Positions 35,277 through 44,519 of a stretch of 64,000 nucleotides of DNA are shown in pieces; the first letter of the stretch is position 1, and every line of letters starts with the position of its first letter. The position numbers and the translations under genes were made by a program. The DNA is from Flagellimonas maritima. Lineage in GTDB: Bacteria; Bacteroidota; Bacteroidia; Flavobacteriales; Flavobacteriaceae. The stretch lies in contig NZ_CP030104.1 in assembly GCF_003269425.1 (NCBI RefSeq), forward strand, positions 3,691,001 to 3,755,000, in the 5' to 3' direction. The notes under the pieces are model-generated. The model was not told the DNA's origin and did not search any database. It saw only the letters and a list, made by a program, of their open reading frames with translations.

Positions 35277-35664
35277 ATACATATTCGGTTAAGTCAATAT
35301 CGGCAATTGCACCATGGGAGGTATGAAAAGATACTTCTCCGTTTTTTATGATTAAAAGCTGAGGGGATTGATGCAGAACTTTAAATTTGGATGCAACTGC
35401 ATTGGAAACATCCCTGTGAGCATGAAGATCCAAGAAATAAATGTCGTTTTCTTCACCAAGATTATAGGAACCGGTAAACATATTCAAAACCATTCTACTA
35501 ATTCCACAAGTTGTGGAATGCTTAAAAATGAGCTGGGAACGCGATTTGGATTTTTCTTTAATTTCATCCAATTGTTCCATTGTAACTAAAGATATCCAAG
35601 GAATTTTATTTTCAACTTTCCCTGATTCTGATTTTTTTCCAAATACACCTTCAAATAATCCCAT
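35275..35664 (-). CDS. ytxJ: Bacilliredoxin-like protein (YtxJ/BrxC family)
   Basis: A 129-residue thioredoxin-fold protein of the YtxJ family. The motif is a single-cysteine CxxS: Cys53-Gly-Ile-Ser56 in FKHSTTCGISRMVLN. Its partners in Firmicutes remove bacillithiol from protein thiols (BrxC); many Bacteroidota also make bacillithiol. Other blocks are IYFLDLHAHRDVSNAVASKF and VLHQSPQLLIIKNGEVSFHTSHGAI. It suggests a bacillithiol-based thiol system, though no synthesis gene is in the window. Confidence 0.9.
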   Translation of the reverse strand: MGLFEGVFGKKSESGKVENKIPWISLVTMEQLDEIKEKSKSRSQLIFKHSTTCGISRMVLNMFTGSYNLGEENDIYFLDLHAHRDVSNAVASKFKVLHQSPQLLIIKNGEVSFHTSHGAIADIDLTEYV

Positions 35665-35807
35665 AGTACAAATTTAATAGTTCTGTCGGGGAAGTACAAA
35701 AAGTTTACAAACTGACGAAATGTCCTAATTTTAAAGACTTTAACCGACATTTTGACTGTGTCTGCGCAATGGTAAGGTTATTGAAATATTCAGATAAAAA
35801 TATAAAA

Positions 35808-38408
35808 ATGAACTTAAATAATTTTACTATAAAGTCGCAGGAAGCCATACAGCAAGCTCAACAGCTTGCTCAAGAGCTTGGACACCAACAAATAGAAAAC
35901 GAGCATCTTTTCAAAGCGATCACGGAAGTGGATGAAAATGTGTTGCCGTTTATACTAAAAAAACTAAATGTAAATATTTCACTTATCATCCAAATTCTTG
36001 AAAAAGAATTGGAGAGCTTCCCTAAAGTTTCGGGTGGGAATATTATGTTTTCGAACAATGCTGGAAAATCATTGAACGAGGCCAGTATTCTTGCAAAAAA
36101 ACAGGGGGATGAATTTGTCTCTATCGAACATTTATTGCTAGCTATATTCAAATCAAAAAGCAAAATATCCCAGATCTTAAAAGATCAGGGAGTTACTGAA
36201 AAGGATTTATCAGCAGCAATACAAGAATTGCGAAAAGGAGGAAAAGTGACCTCACAGAGTGCCGAGGACACTTACAATTCCCTAGATAAATATGCTAAAA
36301 ATTTAAATCAGCTCGCGGATAGTGGCAAGCTTGATCCCGTAATTGGTAGGGATGAAGAAATACGTAGGGTATTGCAGATTTTATCAAGAAGAACAAAGAA
36401 CAACCCCATGCTGGTTGGAGAACCCGGTGTGGGTAAAACAGCCATTGCAGAAGGATTGGCGCATAGAATAGTGCAAGGTGATATTCCCGAAAACCTGAAA
36501 GATAAAAACATATACTCATTAGATATGGGGGCACTTATTGCAGGTGCCAAGTATAAGGGGGAGTTTGAGGAGCGTTTAAAATCCGTTATAAAGGAAGTGA
36601 CTTCATCAGATGGAGATATAGTCCTATTTATTGATGAAATACATACCCTTGTTGGAGCTGGCGGAGGCCAAGGAGCCATGGATGCAGCCAACATTCTTAA
36701 GCCGGCATTGGCTCGCGGTGAGCTAAGAGCCATTGGTGCAACTACACTGGATGAATATCAAAAGTATTTTGAAAAGGACAAGGCCTTGGAACGTAGGTTT
36801 CAAAAGGTTGTAATCGATGAGCCAGATACCGAAAGTGCTATTTCCATTCTAAGGGGAATTAAGGAAAAATACGAGGCACACCATAAAGTCCGTATTAAGG
36901 ATGAGGCCGTAATTTCGGCTGTAGAACTTTCACAGCGCTACATTACAAACCGTTTTTTGCCTGATAAGGCTATTGACCTAATGGATGAAGCTGCGTCTAA
37001 ATTACGGATGGAAATCAATTCCAAACCTGAACAGCTGGATGTTTTAGATAGAAAAATAATGCAGTTGGAAATAGAGACCGAGGCCATTAAACGAGAGAAC
37101 GATAAAGTTAAGCTTCAAAGTCTCAATCTAGAGCTTGCAAATCTAAAAGAAGAGCGTAACGAGATTTTTGCCAAATGGGAAAGTGAAAAAACTGTCGTCG
37201 ATAATATCCAGAAAACAAAACAGGATATAGAAGATTTTAAACTTGAGGCAGAACGGGCCGAAAGAAATGGAGATTACGGAAAAGTTGCCGAGCTACGGTA
37301 CGGTAAAATCAAGGAATCACAAGAAAAACTGGAAAAATTACAGGATGAACTGGCGAATCAGCAAAGTTCGGGAACCTTGATCAAGGAGGAGGTAACAAAT
37401 GAGGATATCGCAGAAGTTGTAGCAAAATGGACAGGGATTCCTGTCACCAAAATGCTACAGAGCGAACGTGAAAAATTATTGCAGTTGGAAGATGTATTGC
37501 ATAAACGTGTTGTTGGGCAAGAAGAAGCAATTGTAGCGGTTTCAGACGCAATTAGAAGAAGTAGAGCGGGTCTACAAGATGCAAAAAAGCCCATAGGTTC
37601 TTTCTTATTTTTAGGCAATACAGGTGTCGGAAAAACAGAATTGGCCAAAACGCTTGCTGCTTATCTGTTTGATGATGAAAACGCTATTACCCGTATAGAT
37701 ATGAGCGAATATCAAGAGCGGCACTCGGTGAGCAGATTGGTCGGTGCTCCTCCAGGGTACGTAGGCTATGATGAAGGCGGACAATTGACCGAGGCGGTAA
37801 GAAGGAAACCCTATTCTGTAGTACTATTGGATGAAATTGAGAAAGCACATCCCGATACGTTCAATATTCTGCTCCAGGTCTTGGATGAAGGAAGACTGAC
37901 CGACAATAAAGGACGTGTTGCAGATTTCAAGAATTCCATCATTATCATGACCAGTAACATGGGCAGTCAGATAATTCAAGAGAAGTTTGAAAATGCAGTG
38001 GACGTAGACAGCGCTACCAGCGCGGCACGTGTTGAAGTAATGGGACTATTGCGAAAAACCATCCGTCCTGAATTTTTGAACAGAATAGATGATATTATCA
38101 TGTTTACACCATTGGATAAATCCAATATTAAAGATATAGTTGGATTACAATTGGAGCAACTAAAAAAGATAATTTCCAAGCAGCATATTACTTTAGATGC
38201 AACCGATGAGGCTATTAATTACTTAGCGGAGAAAGGCTACGAGCCACAGTTTGGTGCACGGCCTGTAAAACGATTGATTCAAAAAGAAGTACTGAACAAT
38301 CTTTCAAAAGAGCTATTGTCCGGTAGAATATCAGCTGAAAGCATTGTGCTTTTGGATTCGTTCGATAACCAACTTGTTTTCAGAAATCAAAGCGAATTGG
38401 TCAATTAA
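35808..38408 (+). CDS. clpB: ATP-dependent chaperone ClpB
   Basis: An 866-residue disaggregase that solubilises aggregated proteins with DnaK. ATG 35808 gives the family N-terminus (MNLNNFTIKSQEAIQQA); the in-frame ATG at 35769 is less likely. Order: Clp N-domain (1-145), AAA-1 with Walker A GEPGVGKTA and Walker B IVLFIDEIHTLVGAG, coiled-coil M-domain (about 405-530), AAA-2 with Walker A GNTGVGKTE and VVLLDEIEKAHPD, and the C-terminal small domain YEPQFGARPVKRLIQ. The M-domain separates it from ClpA/ClpC. A terminator follows the stop. Confidence 0.97.
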   Translation: MNLNNFTIKSQEAIQQAQQLAQELGHQQIENEHLFKAITEVDENVLPFILKKLNVNISLIIQILEKELESFPKVSGGNIMFSNNAGKSLNEASILAKKQGDEFVSIEHLLLAIFKSKSKISQILKDQGVTEKDLSAAIQELRKGGKVTSQSAEDTYNSLDKYAKNLNQLADSGKLDPVIGRDEEIRRVLQILSRRTKNNPMLVGEPGVGKTAIAEGLAHRIVQGDIPENLKDKNIYSLDMGALIAGAKYKGEFEERLKSVIKEVTSSDGDIVLFIDEIHTLVGAGGGQGAMDAANILKPALARGELRAIGATTLDEYQKYFEKDKALERRFQKVVIDEPDTESAISILRGIKEKYEAHHKVRIKDEAVISAVELSQRYITNRFLPDKAIDLMDEAASKLRMEINSKPEQLDVLDRKIMQLEIETEAIKRENDKVKLQSLNLELANLKEERNEIFAKWESEKTVVDNIQKTKQDIEDFKLEAERAERNGDYGKVAELRYGKIKESQEKLEKLQDELANQQSSGTLIKEEVTNEDIAEVVAKWTGIPVTKMLQSEREKLLQLEDVLHKRVVGQEEAIVAVSDAIRRSRAGLQDAKKPIGSFLFLGNTGVGKTELAKTLAAYLFDDENAITRIDMSEYQERHSVSRLVGAPPGYVGYDEGGQLTEAVRRKPYSVVLLDEIEKAHPDTFNILLQVLDEGRLTDNKGRVADFKNSIIIMTSNMGSQIIQEKFENAVDVDSATSAARVEVMGLLRKTIRPEFLNRIDDIIMFTPLDKSNIKDIVGLQLEQLKKIISKQHITLDATDEAINYLAEKGYEPQFGARPVKRLIQKEVLNNLSKELLSGRISAESIVLLDSFDNQLVFRNQSELVN

Positions 38409-38429
38409 TTTATAATTAAAAATCTTTTT

Positions 38430-38460
38430 AGCCCTCATTTTAAAAATGAGGGCTTTTTTT
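38430..38460 (+). terminator. Intrinsic terminator after clpB
   Basis: AGCCCTCATTTT and AAAATGAGGGCT form a 12-bp stem followed by seven T residues, about 20 bases after the clpB stop. Confidence 0.92.
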
Positions 38461-38529
38461 ATTTTAAAAATACCATACAGTATCTGTTTTTTATATCTTA
38501 GCTATCAGCTAAACCCGCCCGTAATCATT

Positions 38530-39126
38530 ATGTCCAAAAAAGCTGAAAGAACCACCGCTTATATTATAGAGACCGTAGCTCCTATTTTTAATAAATTTGG
38601 TTACGTTGGGACCAGCATGAGTGATCTTACAGAAGCTACTGGGCTAACGAAAGGTGCTATTTACGGAAATTTTGAAAACAAGGAAGCATTAGCACTATCT
38701 GCATTTGAATACAACAGAAATCACCTGTTAAATGTTATTGATGAAAAATTGAATGTTGATGGAAGCGCTTTAAATAAATTGTTCTCCCTTATACATTTTT
38801 ACAGACAGTATGATGTCTTTACCCTCTCACTTGGAGGATGTCCGATTTTGAATGTAGGTGTGGATGCCCAAAATAACAATACCCTTCTCGCTGCTGCTGT
38901 AAAAGAAACCATCAAAGAAATAGAAGGTAAAATTGCGTTGGTTTTAGAAAATGGACTCAATGAGGGTGAAATTCATTTGCCCGTGCCACCGCTACAATTT
39001 GCAAAACAATTGTTTACCATGATCCAAGGTGCCATCGCCATGTCCACAATGACAAGGGATAGAAAATATTTGGTGAACACAATCGCCTATTTGGAACATT
39101 TAGTTCAGAAAGAAATTAAAAAGTAA
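38530..39126 (+). CDS. TetR/AcrR-family transcriptional regulator
   Basis: A 198-residue regulator. ATG 38530 is chosen: the frame is open from 38446 but that part overlaps the clpB terminator. The TetR helix-turn-helix lies at residues 8-55 (APIFNKFGYVGTSMSDLTEATGLTKGAIYGNFENKEALAL in pieces: GTSMSDL, GLTKGAIYGNF). The C-terminal ligand domain has GGCPILNVGVDAQNNNT. Such proteins repress transporter or stress genes until a ligand binds; no divergent target gene is adjacent, so its regulon is not visible here. Confidence 0.9.
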   Translation: MSKKAERTTAYIIETVAPIFNKFGYVGTSMSDLTEATGLTKGAIYGNFENKEALALSAFEYNRNHLLNVIDEKLNVDGSALNKLFSLIHFYRQYDVFTLSLGGCPILNVGVDAQNNNTLLAAAVKETIKEIEGKIALVLENGLNEGEIHLPVPPLQFAKQLFTMIQGAIAMSTMTRDRKYLVNTIAYLEHLVQKEIKK

Positions 39127-39160
39127 AGCCAGTTTTTTTTAAGACTGGCTTTACTTTTTA
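39124..39160. terminator. Bidirectional terminator between TetR and collagen-like genes
   Basis: TAAAGCCAGT (39124-39133) pairs with ACTGGCTTTA (39144-39153); T/A-rich flanks lie on both sides. It overlaps the TetR stop codon and lies 25-30 bases from the stop of the convergent collagen-like gene. Confidence 0.82.
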
Positions 39161-39184
39161 ATAAGCGGATTTTATATTCTAGCA

Positions 39185-39766
39185 TTATTTGTTCAAATAT
39201 GCCATAACTGCATGATAATCATTTAAATCAACTCCGTCTTTTTTAAACTGATCTAATATATTTCCGGATTTTCCAGATGGAGTTACATCATTGCCCTCAA
39301 TAATAACCATTCTTACCTCTTCGACTTCACCTTCACTAACTGAATAATTAGCTGTACCATCTACAGACCTAAAGTTTATAAATGCGGATCCTGTACCTAT
39401 ATAGCTTCTAGTACTATATGCAGCTAAAGGACCTATCCCTGGCACACTATAAAAGTTGCCGACAGATTTTATATAAAATAAATATGCATCTTTTATAATA
39501 CTAGCTTCTGTAATCAACTCGGAATCCATTTGAAAAGTATTTCCAGTATGTGCACTTGCATCGAAAGTTATATTGACGACATTTGCGTTTCCATCTTCGC
39601 CAGGACTACCTTGAAGACCTGTATCACCTTTGTCACCTTTTTCACCCTGTATTCCCGGTTGACCTTGATTACCTTGTAGTCCATCTTCACCATCCTCTCC
39701 TGAACAAGAAATAAAGATCATTGCCATACAAATCATTGCAATATTTAATAATTTAATAGTTTTCAT
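39185..39766 (-). CDS. Collagen-like repeat lipoprotein
   Basis: A 193-residue lipoprotein. The signal ends at FISCS; right after the lipid cysteine comes a collagen-like Gly-X-Y run of about 13 triplets (GEDGEDGLQGNQGQPG, then GIQGEKGDKGDTGLQG and GSPGEDG). A C-terminal globular beta domain of about 130 residues follows (ASIIKDAYLFYIKSVG, EVEEVRMVIIEGNDV). The acidic SGEDGED just after Cys resembles the Bacteroidota surface lipoprotein export signal, so a surface trimeric stalk is plausible. The function is unknown; such proteins are recurrent in Flavobacteriia. Confidence 0.88.
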   Translation of the reverse strand: MKTIKLLNIAMICMAMIFISCSGEDGEDGLQGNQGQPGIQGEKGDKGDTGLQGSPGEDGNANVVNITFDASAHTGNTFQMDSELITEASIIKDAYLFYIKSVGNFYSVPGIGPLAAYSTRSYIGTGSAFINFRSVDGTANYSVSEGEVEEVRMVIIEGNDVTPSGKSGNILDQFKKDGVDLNDYHAVMAYLNK

Positions 39767-40007
39767 AATATTTAATTTAAAGTTTAAAAATTTTAGTAAA
39801 CTTAAATTGTAAATGCTGTTTTCCTCTGTATCAATTTACCAATGCAGTATTCTAATTGATAAATGATATGCTTGCAGCGATTTTTCCTACAAAATATTTG
39901 ATTGATAGCGATTAAATTAAAAGGCTTAATACGACTATTATATTAAAAGTGGAAATTATATATTACATTTAAACACAACACGGGCAATCAAAAAAATAAC
40001 ATTTGAA

Positions 40008-40541
40008 ATGAAAACAATAAAGTCGATCAAACTTTTGGTTATTCTTACAGGTCTACTTTTTGGATGCATTAGTTGTAATACCGATAAAGAAGGTGATAAA
40101 GAACCTGTAGTCTCAACATTTTATTTTATAAGGCACGCTGAAAAGGATAGAACAGACCCTGAAAATAAAGACCCTGAACTAAATCAAGATGGCTTGAACC
40201 GTGCAATTCGTTGGGCGGAGGTATTCGACCCCATTGAGCTAAATGCTATTTATTCCACAAATTATGAACGTACTTCAATGACCGCTGCACCTACTTCGGT
40301 CAAAAAAGATATCGATATCACATATTATGATGCCAAAACGATTGATATGGATTCGTTTAAAATGAAAAACAAAGGCTTAAGTGTTTTGGTCGTAGGACAC
40401 AGTAATACAACCCCCAATCTTGTGAACAAAGTTTTAGGAATGGAGAAATATCAACAGATAGATGACAATGACAACAGTAATCTTTTCATTGTGAGAATCA
40501 TCGATGGCGAAGCAACTGATATCAGATTAAAAATGGACTAG
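40008..40541 (+). CDS. Histidine phosphatase family lipoprotein (phosphoglycerate-mutase-like)
   Basis: A 177-residue histidine phosphatase. The catalytic RHA motif is in FYFIRHAEKDR, with Arg and His for catalysis; ELNQDGLNRAIRWAEVF follows, then YSTNYERTSMTAAPT and the second His in LVVGHSNTTPNLVN. The N-terminus is a lipoprotein-like signal (LLVILTGLLFGCISCN), with two Cys in the lipobox region, so the attachment site is uncertain. It likely acts as a periplasmic phosphatase; the substrate is unknown. Its TAG stop and that of the convergent DUF6503 gene share CTAG (40538-40541). Confidence 0.86.
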   Translation: MKTIKSIKLLVILTGLLFGCISCNTDKEGDKEPVVSTFYFIRHAEKDRTDPENKDPELNQDGLNRAIRWAEVFDPIELNAIYSTNYERTSMTAAPTSVKKDIDITYYDAKTIDMDSFKMKNKGLSVLVVGHSNTTPNLVNKVLGMEKYQQIDDNDNSNLFIVRIIDGEATDIRLKMD

Positions 40542-41281
40542 TTTTTAATAACTTCAATAGCTGTAATTTCAATTTTGGAAACAAGTTCCAAATCATTTTT
40601 TTCAAACTGCTTGCCCGTATTTGAAATTGGATTTTCCTTGGTCTCCGATTTGTAATTGTTATAATCCACAAAACGTATTCCATTTATATAGCGCTCATTA
40701 TAAGCCTCTCTAAAGCGTTGTCCCCCACCGTTTACATGAAAATTATATGCCAAATAATCTGGTTTTAATGTCTCTTTATTGAACCAGTACATATATACAT
40801 CTTCAAAATCTTCTCCGCCATTGTTTTCATCAAAAGTCACCTTTATCTTATAATATTTTTTTTCTTCAATGGTTTCTTCCCCTATAAGTTCCTTGTGTAC
40901 GGCCCCGTCATTTAGACCAAATGGCAAGCGCACAAAATAATGTACAGAATTAACAGAACTTGCATACCGGTTTGCAATCGAATCAGAAAGATTGATCAGC
41001 GTATCATTGACATATCTTCTAAAATCTGAATTGGTTTTTACATCTGTGATTGTTGCCGAATCCAGGTAAGTGATCCTTTTTAATATCTTTTGACCATCCT
41101 TAGTTTCAGAAACATACTTTCTATCCCTGAACAAAAAAGAAATATTGTGGGCAGCATAATTCTCACCTCCGCTAATTTTAATGGATTTATCTATAATTTG
41201 TTGCGCAGTTAAGACAGGTTCTGATTTTTGTTTGCAAGCTACTGATATAAGTATTAGAGTTCCTATAAAAATTCTTCTCAT
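40538..41281 (-). CDS. DUF6503 family lipoprotein
   Basis: A 247-residue lipoprotein; ATG 41281 gives signal MRRIFIGTLILISVACK (the frame is open to 41392). Typical DUF6503 layout: AQQIIDKSIKISGGENY, FLFRDRKYVSETKDGQKIL, NSVHYFVRLPFGLNDGAVHK, EDVYMYWFNKETLKPDYLAY and NGIRFVDYNNYKSE. The function is unknown. A more divergent relative is at 3126-3845. The stop codon shares CTAG with that of the phosphatase gene on the other strand. Confidence 0.85.
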   Translation of the reverse strand: MRRIFIGTLILISVACKQKSEPVLTAQQIIDKSIKISGGENYAAHNISFLFRDRKYVSETKDGQKILKRITYLDSATITDVKTNSDFRRYVNDTLINLSDSIANRYASSVNSVHYFVRLPFGLNDGAVHKELIGEETIEEKKYYKIKVTFDENNGGEDFEDVYMYWFNKETLKPDYLAYNFHVNGGGQRFREAYNERYINGIRFVDYNNYKSETKENPISNTGKQFEKNDLELVSKIEITAIEVIKN

Positions 41282-41363
41282 TAGGTTGGATTTTATAGTT
41301 AATCGTAAAATCTGGCATAACATTACAATTTTCTTTTGATTAGAGTTCCTATTTTTGTCCCCA

Positions 41364-41825
41364 ATGCAAAAAAACATCAACATAAAAAACAAACGGGCCA
41401 GATTTGACTATGAAATCTTGGATACGTATTTAGCTGGAATCGTATTAGGGGGCACCGAAATAAAGTCCATTCGCTTGGGCAAGGCTTCTCTTTCCCAAAG
41501 CTTTTGCGAGTTCAATGATAAAGGAGAGCTCTTTGTAATCAATATGCAGGTAGATGAATATAGTCACGGAGGTCATTACAATCATAAACCCAAAGCAGAG
41601 CGAAAGTTGCTCCTGAATAAAAGAGAGTTGAAAAAACTGCGCAAAGAAGTTGCCACTTCAGGACTTACGATCATCCCCATCAAACTTTTTATTAATGACA
41701 AGGGCTTGGCAAAGGTAAACATTGGTTTGGCCAAGGGTAAAAAACTTTACGATAAGCGTGAAACTATAAAAGATAGGGACAGCAAAAAAAACCTATCTAG
41801 AATAAAAAAGAGCTTTAATTCGTAG
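41364..41825 (+). CDS. smpB: SsrA-binding protein
   Basis: A 153-residue protein that binds tmRNA and brings it to stalled ribosomes. ATG 41364 is chosen over TTG 41355. Family blocks: [29 protein letters not shown] (in pieces: [25 protein letters not shown]), [39 protein letters not shown] and [15 protein letters not shown]. No tmRNA gene was recognised in the window. The convergent pcm gene starts 2 bases after the stop. Confidence 0.97.
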   Translation: MQKNINIKNKRARFDYEILDTYLAGIVLGGTEIKSIRLGKASLSQSFCEFNDKGELFVINMQVDEYSHGGHYNHKPKAERKLLLNKRELKKLRKEVATSGLTIIPIKLFINDKGLAKVNIGLAKGKKLYDKRETIKDRDSKKNLSRIKKSFNS

Positions 41826-41827
41826 CA

Positions 41828-42469
41828 TTAATTCTTATTTTCCAATAAAGGCACAAACCTAAAGGTTCCCAATTCCTGTTTTTCAAATTCTTTTTCAGAT
41901 TTTCTAGTATATAAGGTCATTGTTTGTTCTTCCACACCAACCGGAATGACCAGACGTCCACCAACTTTCAGTTGAGATAACAAGGCCTTGGGCACCGATG
42001 GAGCCCCTGCGGTAACTATAATCCCATCAAAAGGTGCTTCCTTGGGCAACCCTTTGTATCCATCCCCAAAAACAACTTTACGGGGACGGTAATTCATCTT
42101 GCCAAAGAACAATTTCGTTTTCTTGAATAATTCCTGCTGTCTTTCTATGGTATATACCTTCGCCCTTAAATGTAGCAATACAGCAGTCTGATATCCACTC
42201 CCGGTACCTATTTCCAAAATTGAATCATTTGGTTTTATTTTTAATAACTCTGTTTGAAAAGCAACGGTATAAGGTTGTGAAATAGTCTGATCGGCCCCAA
42301 TCGGAAATGCCTTGTCCTGATACGCATGGTCTTCAAAACCACTGTCCAGGAACAAATGCCGCGGTATGGTCTCAATAGCATCCAAAACCTTGGAATCCTG
42401 TATCCCCTTGACAGCTAAAATCCCTGCCAACTTCTTGCGCATACCTTTGTGCTTTAATGTATCCTTCAT
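41828..42469 (-). CDS. pcm: Protein-L-isoaspartate O-methyltransferase
   Basis: A 213-residue methyltransferase that repairs isoaspartyl residues with S-adenosylmethionine. ATG 42469 is chosen over an in-frame start at 42487. Motifs: IPRHLFLDSGFEDHAYQDKAFPIG, TISQPYTVAFQTELL, ILEIGTGSGYQTAVLLHL (SAM-binding) and VFGDGYKGLPKEAPFDGIIVTAGAP. The length fits family members. It diverges from the oxidoreductase gene 113 bases away. Confidence 0.95.
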   Translation of the reverse strand: MKDTLKHKGMRKKLAGILAVKGIQDSKVLDAIETIPRHLFLDSGFEDHAYQDKAFPIGADQTISQPYTVAFQTELLKIKPNDSILEIGTGSGYQTAVLLHLRAKVYTIERQQELFKKTKLFFGKMNYRPRKVVFGDGYKGLPKEAPFDGIIVTAGAPSVPKALLSQLKVGGRLVIPVGVEEQTMTLYTRKSEKEFEKQELGTFRFVPLLENKN

Positions 42470-42582
42470 GTTTTTGGTCTGGTACACGAATTTAGAAAGA
42501 TCTCGATCATTTTTATAACCACTTGCCCCTTATTTTTATGAAAGAGTGGTGTCATATCCTTATTTTTGACAAAAACAAAGGT

Positions 42583-43548
42583 ATGCTCAAAGTTGGTGTC
42601 CTTGGTGCAGGACATTTAGGTAAAATTCACCTCAGGCTATTAAATGAATCCGATAAATATGAACTTGTTGGTTTTCACGATCCCGATGAAATCAATGCAA
42701 AAAAAGTAGCTGATGAATTTGGGTACACATATTTTGAAAATATCAACACATTGATTGATGAAGCTGAGGTAATAGATATAGTGACCCCTACCCTTTCCCA
42801 TTTTGATTGTGCCAAAAAAACCATAGAAAAAGGGAGGCATGTTTTTATTGAAAAACCCATTACCAATACGCTCGAAGAGGCCGAAGAACTATTAGAGCTT
42901 GCTGAAAAACATAAAATCAAAGGACAGGTTGGACACGTTGAACGATTTAATCCAGCTTTTTTAGCTGTAAAGGACCAAATTAAGAACCCTATGTTCATTG
43001 AAACCCACAGACTCGCGGAATTCAATCCAAGAGGTACGGATGTGCCAGTGGTGTTGGATTTGATGATTCATGACATTGATGCAATCTTGAGCGTAGTAAA
43101 TTCAGAGGTAAAGCAAATCAACGCAAGCGGAGTCTCTGTAATCAGTAATTCTCCTGACATTGCCAATGCAAGAATCGAGTTTGAAAATGGCTGTGTTGCC
43201 AACCTTACCGCTAGTAGGATTTCATTAAAAAATATGCGCAAATCACGTTTCTTTCAAAGAGATGCCTACATTTCGGTAGATTTTTTGGAGAAGAAAGTTG
43301 AAGTTGTCAAAATGAAGGATGCGCCAGATAAACCAGGTGATTTTGATATGGTATTGCAGAATGCTGAAGGAGAGAAAAAACAGATTTATTTTGAGAATCC
43401 GGATATTGAAGCCAACAATGCCATTCTTGATGAATTGGAAACCTTTGCAGATGCGATCAATGACAATACAGAACCCGTAGTAACTTTAAAACAAGGCACA
43501 AATGCGTTACGGGTGGCGTTACAAATTATCGATTCCTTTAATAAATAA
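42583..43548 (+). CDS. Gfo/Idh/MocA-family oxidoreductase
   Basis: A 321-residue NAD(P)-dependent oxidoreductase. Rossmann motif GVLGAGHLGKIHLRL (residues about 5-20), VDIVTPTLSHF-like segment EVIDIVTPTLSHFDCAKK, catalytic-type FIEKPITNTLEEAEELL (EKP motif) and VGHVERFNPAF. Sugar or cyclitol oxidation is usual for the family; in Bacteroidota members with the VERFNPA block stand near hbd genes, as here (77 bases before hbd). ATG 42583 is chosen over 42523. The substrate is not predictable. Confidence 0.9.
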   Translation: MLKVGVLGAGHLGKIHLRLLNESDKYELVGFHDPDEINAKKVADEFGYTYFENINTLIDEAEVIDIVTPTLSHFDCAKKTIEKGRHVFIEKPITNTLEEAEELLELAEKHKIKGQVGHVERFNPAFLAVKDQIKNPMFIETHRLAEFNPRGTDVPVVLDLMIHDIDAILSVVNSEVKQINASGVSVISNSPDIANARIEFENGCVANLTASRISLKNMRKSRFFQRDAYISVDFLEKKVEVVKMKDAPDKPGDFDMVLQNAEGEKKQIYFENPDIEANNAILDELETFADAINDNTEPVVTLKQGTNALRVALQIIDSFNK

Positions 43549-43570
43549 TTTTCATTATTGTCTCAACAGT

Positions 43571-43590
43571 TATCCTGAGCTTGTCAAAGG
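43571..43590 (+). repeat. Single copy of a short dispersed repeat (CCTGAGCTTGTCAAAGG type)
   Basis: CCTGAGCTTGTCAAAGG in the gap before hbd resembles an intergenic motif (usually written CCTGAGCTTGTCGAAGG) that I recall being scattered in many bacterial genomes. Only one copy is visible here, with no paired inverted copy. Its origin is unknown; it may be a relic of a mobile repeat. Confidence 0.45.
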
Positions 43591-43625
43591 AGCAACCAAG
43601 AGCAACATAAACCCAAAACAGAAAA

Positions 43626-44513
43626 ATGAAAAAAATAGCAGTTATAGGTGCAGGTACTATGGGTAATGGAATTGCCCATGTTTTTGCACAAAAAGGATTT
43701 CAAGTCCATCTTATTGACATAGCCCAAGCCTCTTTAAATAAAGGCTTGGCAACAATTACTAAAAATTTGGACCGTATGTTGGCCAAAGCATCTATTACGG
43801 AACAGGATAAGAAGCATACCCTCAGTAATATCTCCACCTTTACCAATTTAAAAGAAGGCGTCGCAAACACTGATTTGGTGGTCGAAGCAGCTACAGAAAA
43901 CCTGAACATCAAACTTCAGATATTTAAGGATTTAGATGAGGTTTGTGATGGGTCAACCATTTTGGCCACCAACACCTCCTCTATTTCCATAACCCAAATT
44001 GCAGCAGTTACAAATAGACCTGATAAAGTTATCGGCATGCATTTTATGAATCCTGTACCGATTATGAAGTTGGTTGAAATCATACGCGGTTACAGTACTT
44101 CTGACGATGTAACGAAAAAAATCATGCAATTATCGACAGATTTGGGAAAAACCCCTACCGAAGTAAACGATTATCCTGGATTTGTAGCAAATCGAATTTT
44201 AATGCCCATGATCAATGAAGCTATCGAAACACTGTATAACGGAGTTGCCGGCGTGCAAGAAATTGATACTGTAATGAAATTGGGAATGGCACATCCCATG
44301 GGTCCTTTACAATTGGCAGATTTTATAGGATTGGATGTTTGCCTCTCCATATTAAATGTCATGCACGATGGATTTAAAAACCCCAAATATGCACCATGCC
44401 CTCTTTTGGTTAATATGGTGATGGCGGGCAAACTTGGTGTCAAATCCAGTGAGGGATTCTATGATTACTCGGAATCCAGAAAAGCGGAAAAGCTATCCGC
44501 TCAATTTAAATAG
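43626..44513 (+). CDS. hbd: 3-hydroxybutyryl-CoA dehydrogenase
   Basis: A 295-residue NAD-dependent dehydrogenase of fatty-acid or butanoate metabolism, interconverting acetoacetyl-CoA and 3-hydroxybutyryl-CoA. N-terminal Rossmann motif GAGTMGNGIAHVFAQKGF; catalytic block IGMHFMNPVPIMKLVEIIRG; C-terminal domain EVNDYPGFVANRILMPMINEAIETL and MGPLQLADFIGLDVCLSIL. Length and single-domain form match stand-alone Hbd. The DUF1015 gene follows 6 bases after the stop. Confidence 0.95.
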   Translation: MKKIAVIGAGTMGNGIAHVFAQKGFQVHLIDIAQASLNKGLATITKNLDRMLAKASITEQDKKHTLSNISTFTNLKEGVANTDLVVEAATENLNIKLQIFKDLDEVCDGSTILATNTSSISITQIAAVTNRPDKVIGMHFMNPVPIMKLVEIIRGYSTSDDVTKKIMQLSTDLGKTPTEVNDYPGFVANRILMPMINEAIETLYNGVAGVQEIDTVMKLGMAHPMGPLQLADFIGLDVCLSILNVMHDGFKNPKYAPCPLLVNMVMAGKLGVKSSEGFYDYSESRKAEKLSAQFK

Positions 44514-44519
44514 ACACAG

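Noticed and set aside
38446..38529. Upstream extension of the TetR gene
   Set aside because: It begins inside the clpB terminator and precedes the TetR helix-turn-helix by about 28 hydrophobic residues without sense.
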